From JBBQNY01 sp038221545 (lineage in GTDB: Bacteria; Pseudomonadota; Gammaproteobacteria; Xanthomonadales; Ahniellaceae): DNA of 7,137 bases. The position numbers and the translations under genes are program-made. Below, in pieces: positions 5,795-7,137 of the stretch (within the stretch, counting starts at the first letter, position 1; the number at the start of each line of letters is the position of its first letter). Below the pieces are notes generated by a model that worked only from the letters and a program-made list of their open reading frames with translations, had not been told where the DNA came from and did not search any database. Location: contig JBBRIE010000156.1 in NCBI GenBank assembly GCA_038221545.1, positions 1 through 7,137 of the forward strand, given 5' to 3'.

Positions 5795-6528
5795 GAGGCG
5801 CTTTCGCGGTTTTCCGGCGCGAACTGGCAAGCTACTTCGTGACGCCGGTTGCGTACGTTTTCATCGTGATTTTCCTGGTCCTCGCGGGTGCGTTCACCTT
5901 CTACCCCGGCGCGTTGTTCGATCGCGGTCAGGCCGACCTGCAACCGTTCTTCACCTTCCACCCGTGGCTTTACCTGATCCTGGTGCCTGCGCTTTCGATG
6001 CGGCTGTGGGCGGAGGAACGCAACAACGGCACCATCGAGCTGCTGCTCACGCAGCCGTTGTCGCTCGCCGCCGCGGTGCTTGGCAAGTTCTTCGCGGCGT
6101 GGGCATTCGCGACGATCGCGCTGGCGCTGACGGTGTCGATCTGGATCACCGTCGCCTATCTCGGCGAGCCCGATCACGGCGTCATCCTGGCCGGTTATCT
6201 CGGCAGCGCGTTGATGGCAGGCGCGTTCCTCGCGGTCGGATCCTGCCTGTCCGCCGCCAATCGCAGCCAAGTCGTGGCGTTCATCCTCACGGTGGTCGTG
6301 TGCCTGGCGCTGCTGCTGGCCGGCCTGCCGCTGGTGCTCGACGTGTTCCGCGCGATGGGCTTGCCGCAACCCGCGATTGACGCGATCGCATCGCTGAGCT
6401 TCCTTACCCATTTCGGAGCCATCGGCAAGGGCGTGCTGGACGTGCGCGACCTCGTCTACTTCCTGTTGATGATCGCCTTCTGGCTATATGCGACGGTACT
6501 CGTGATCGAACTCAAGAAGGCCGATTGA
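5791..6528 (+). CDS. ABC-2 type permease, GldF-like
   Basis: This 245-residue integral membrane subunit forms the transport path with the preceding ATPase. Six hydrophobic spans are visible (about 20-40, 57-73, 98-121, 131-153, 160-183, 219-240). The N-terminal amphipathic FRRELASYFVTPVAYVF and the loop WAEERNNGTIELLLTQPLS (73-91), which contacts the ATPase, are hallmarks of GldF/ABC-2 permeases. The length is normal. Its ATG overlaps the ATPase TGA in ATGA, and AGGGA 8 nt before the ATG (5778-5782) is a good ribosome-binding site. The next gene starts on its stop codon. Substrate cannot be read from the sequence. Confidence 0.92.
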   Translation: MRGAFAVFRRELASYFVTPVAYVFIVIFLVLAGAFTFYPGALFDRGQADLQPFFTFHPWLYLILVPALSMRLWAEERNNGTIELLLTQPLSLAAAVLGKFFAAWAFATIALALTVSIWITVAYLGEPDHGVILAGYLGSALMAGAFLAVGSCLSAANRSQVVAFILTVVVCLALLLAGLPLVLDVFRAMGLPQPAIDAIASLSFLTHFGAIGKGVLDVRDLVYFLLMIAFWLYATVLVIELKKAD

Positions 6529-7137
6529 TGCTCTCTTCGACTTCGTCCCGACTCGCCGCCTACGGGTGGCTGGCATTGGCGGCGGTGCTCACGCTGGGTG
6601 TGCTGGTGATCGTGCAGCTCGGGGTCACCAACGCGCGCCTCGACCTCACGCACAACGGCCTCTACACGTTGTCCGACGGCAGTCGCAAGGTGCTTGCCGC
6701 GCTCGACGAGCCGATCGATATCCGCTTCTATTATTCGGATGCGGCGACCGCCGAGATCCCGCTCATCCGCAACTACGCGACCCGGGTACGCGAGTTGCTG
6801 GAGGAAATGTCGGCCCAGAGCCGCGGCAAGCTGCGCCTGACAGTGATCGATCCGAAGCCGTTTTCGGAGGACGAGGATCGCGCCAGTGCGCTCGGCCTGA
6901 CCGCGGTTCCGCTCGGTTCCAACGGCGAAGGCAATGTGTTCTTCGGTCTTTCCGGCAGCAGTCCGACCGGCGAGCAGGCTTCGATCCCGTTCCTGCAGCC
7001 CGACAAGGAGGCGTTCCTCGAGTACGACCTGGTCAAGCTGATCCACACCCTGGCCCATCCCAGAAAGCCCGTCGTGGGTCTCCTCAGCAGCCTGCCGATG
7101 GGCGCGGAGCTCGACCCCGCATCGCGCCAGGTCCGGC
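6528..7137 (+). CDS. GldG-like ABC auxiliary protein, N-terminal ~203 residues (cut by window edge)
   Basis: This is a membrane-anchored partner of GldF-type permeases; the open frame continues past the right edge. The reading starts MLSSTSSRLAAYGWL, with one membrane helix at ~12-34 and then a periplasmic domain typical of the GldG/ABC_transp_aux family: RLDLTHNGLYTLSDGSRKVL (37-56), EPIDIRFYYS (61-70), a helix IRNYATRVRELLEEMS, then LTVIDPKPFSEDEDRA and FLEYDLVKLIHTL. Such proteins usually exceed 450 residues, with further domains and a C-terminal helix expected outside the window. The start ATG shares one base with the permease stop (TGATG), and AAGG (6517-6520) 7 nt upstream is a good ribosome-binding site. 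Co-occurrence with the ATPase and permease in this order confirms the Gld-type module. Confidence 0.92.
   Translation, partial: MLSSTSSRLAAYGWLALAAVLTLGVLVIVQLGVTNARLDLTHNGLYTLSDGSRKVLAALDEPIDIRFYYSDAATAEIPLIRNYATRVRELLEEMSAQSRGKLRLTVIDPKPFSEDEDRASALGLTAVPLGSNGEGNVFFGLSGSSPTGEQASIPFLQPDKEAFLEYDLVKLIHTLAHPRKPVVGLLSSLPMGAELDPASRQVR

Noticed and set aside
4301..5830. A 509-codon open frame on the minus strand opposite the ABC ATPase gene
   Set aside because: It lies antisense to a gene with complete ABC motifs, is rich in Arg, Ala, Gly and His, and shows no recognisable domain. Long antisense frames are common in GC-rich DNA.

Overview
The window is GC-rich, densely packed bacterial chromosome with no rRNA, tRNA, CRISPR or insertion-sequence signal. 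Gene content and protein style suggest a gammaproteobacterium, most likely of the Lysobacterales (Xanthomonadales). The clues are a LexA with an E. coli-like fold but a divergent recognition helix, a COG3818-type acetyltransferase, a DesK/NarL-type two-component pair and a Gld-type ABC exporter. This assignment is inferred from family resemblance, not from a search.

Left arm, about 1-1560, all on the minus strand. In transcription order it holds a GNAT acetyltransferase, a small putative zinc metallopeptidase (HExxH) whose longest reading overlaps the GNAT tail, and lexA, which runs off the left edge after about 122 codons. lexA appears to have its own promoter in the 67-bp gap before it. The -35, 17-bp spacer and -10 place the transcription start at or beside the ATG, so the message looks leaderless. 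A GTAC-N8-GTAC inverted repeat covers the -10 and is the obvious candidate for an autoregulatory LexA operator.

The divergent gap at 1561-1705 holds an extended -10 promoter for the GNAT gene and a GC-rich inverted repeat around it. No convincing promoter for the rightward genes was seen there.

Right arm, 1706-7137, all on the plus strand. First comes a two-component system: a six-helix membrane histidine kinase and a NarL/LuxR response regulator joined by a 4-nt ATGA overlap. After a 165-bp gap with a perfect palindrome comes a membrane-anchored SRPBCC plus GyrI-like two-domain protein. After a 97-bp gap with a strong GC hairpin comes a tightly coupled ABC operon: ATPase, ABC-2 permease (4-nt overlap) and a GldG-like auxiliary protein (1-nt overlap), the last cut by the right edge.

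The most interesting observations are on the left. One is the leaderless, operator-occluded lexA promoter with three helically phased GTAC cores. The other is the neighbouring metallopeptidase, whose HExxH...ExxA layout resembles ImmA/IrrE repressor-cleaving proteases. The two-component system and the SRPBCC-GyrI protein may form a sensing and response cluster, and the palindrome between them is a candidate operator. That link is inference.
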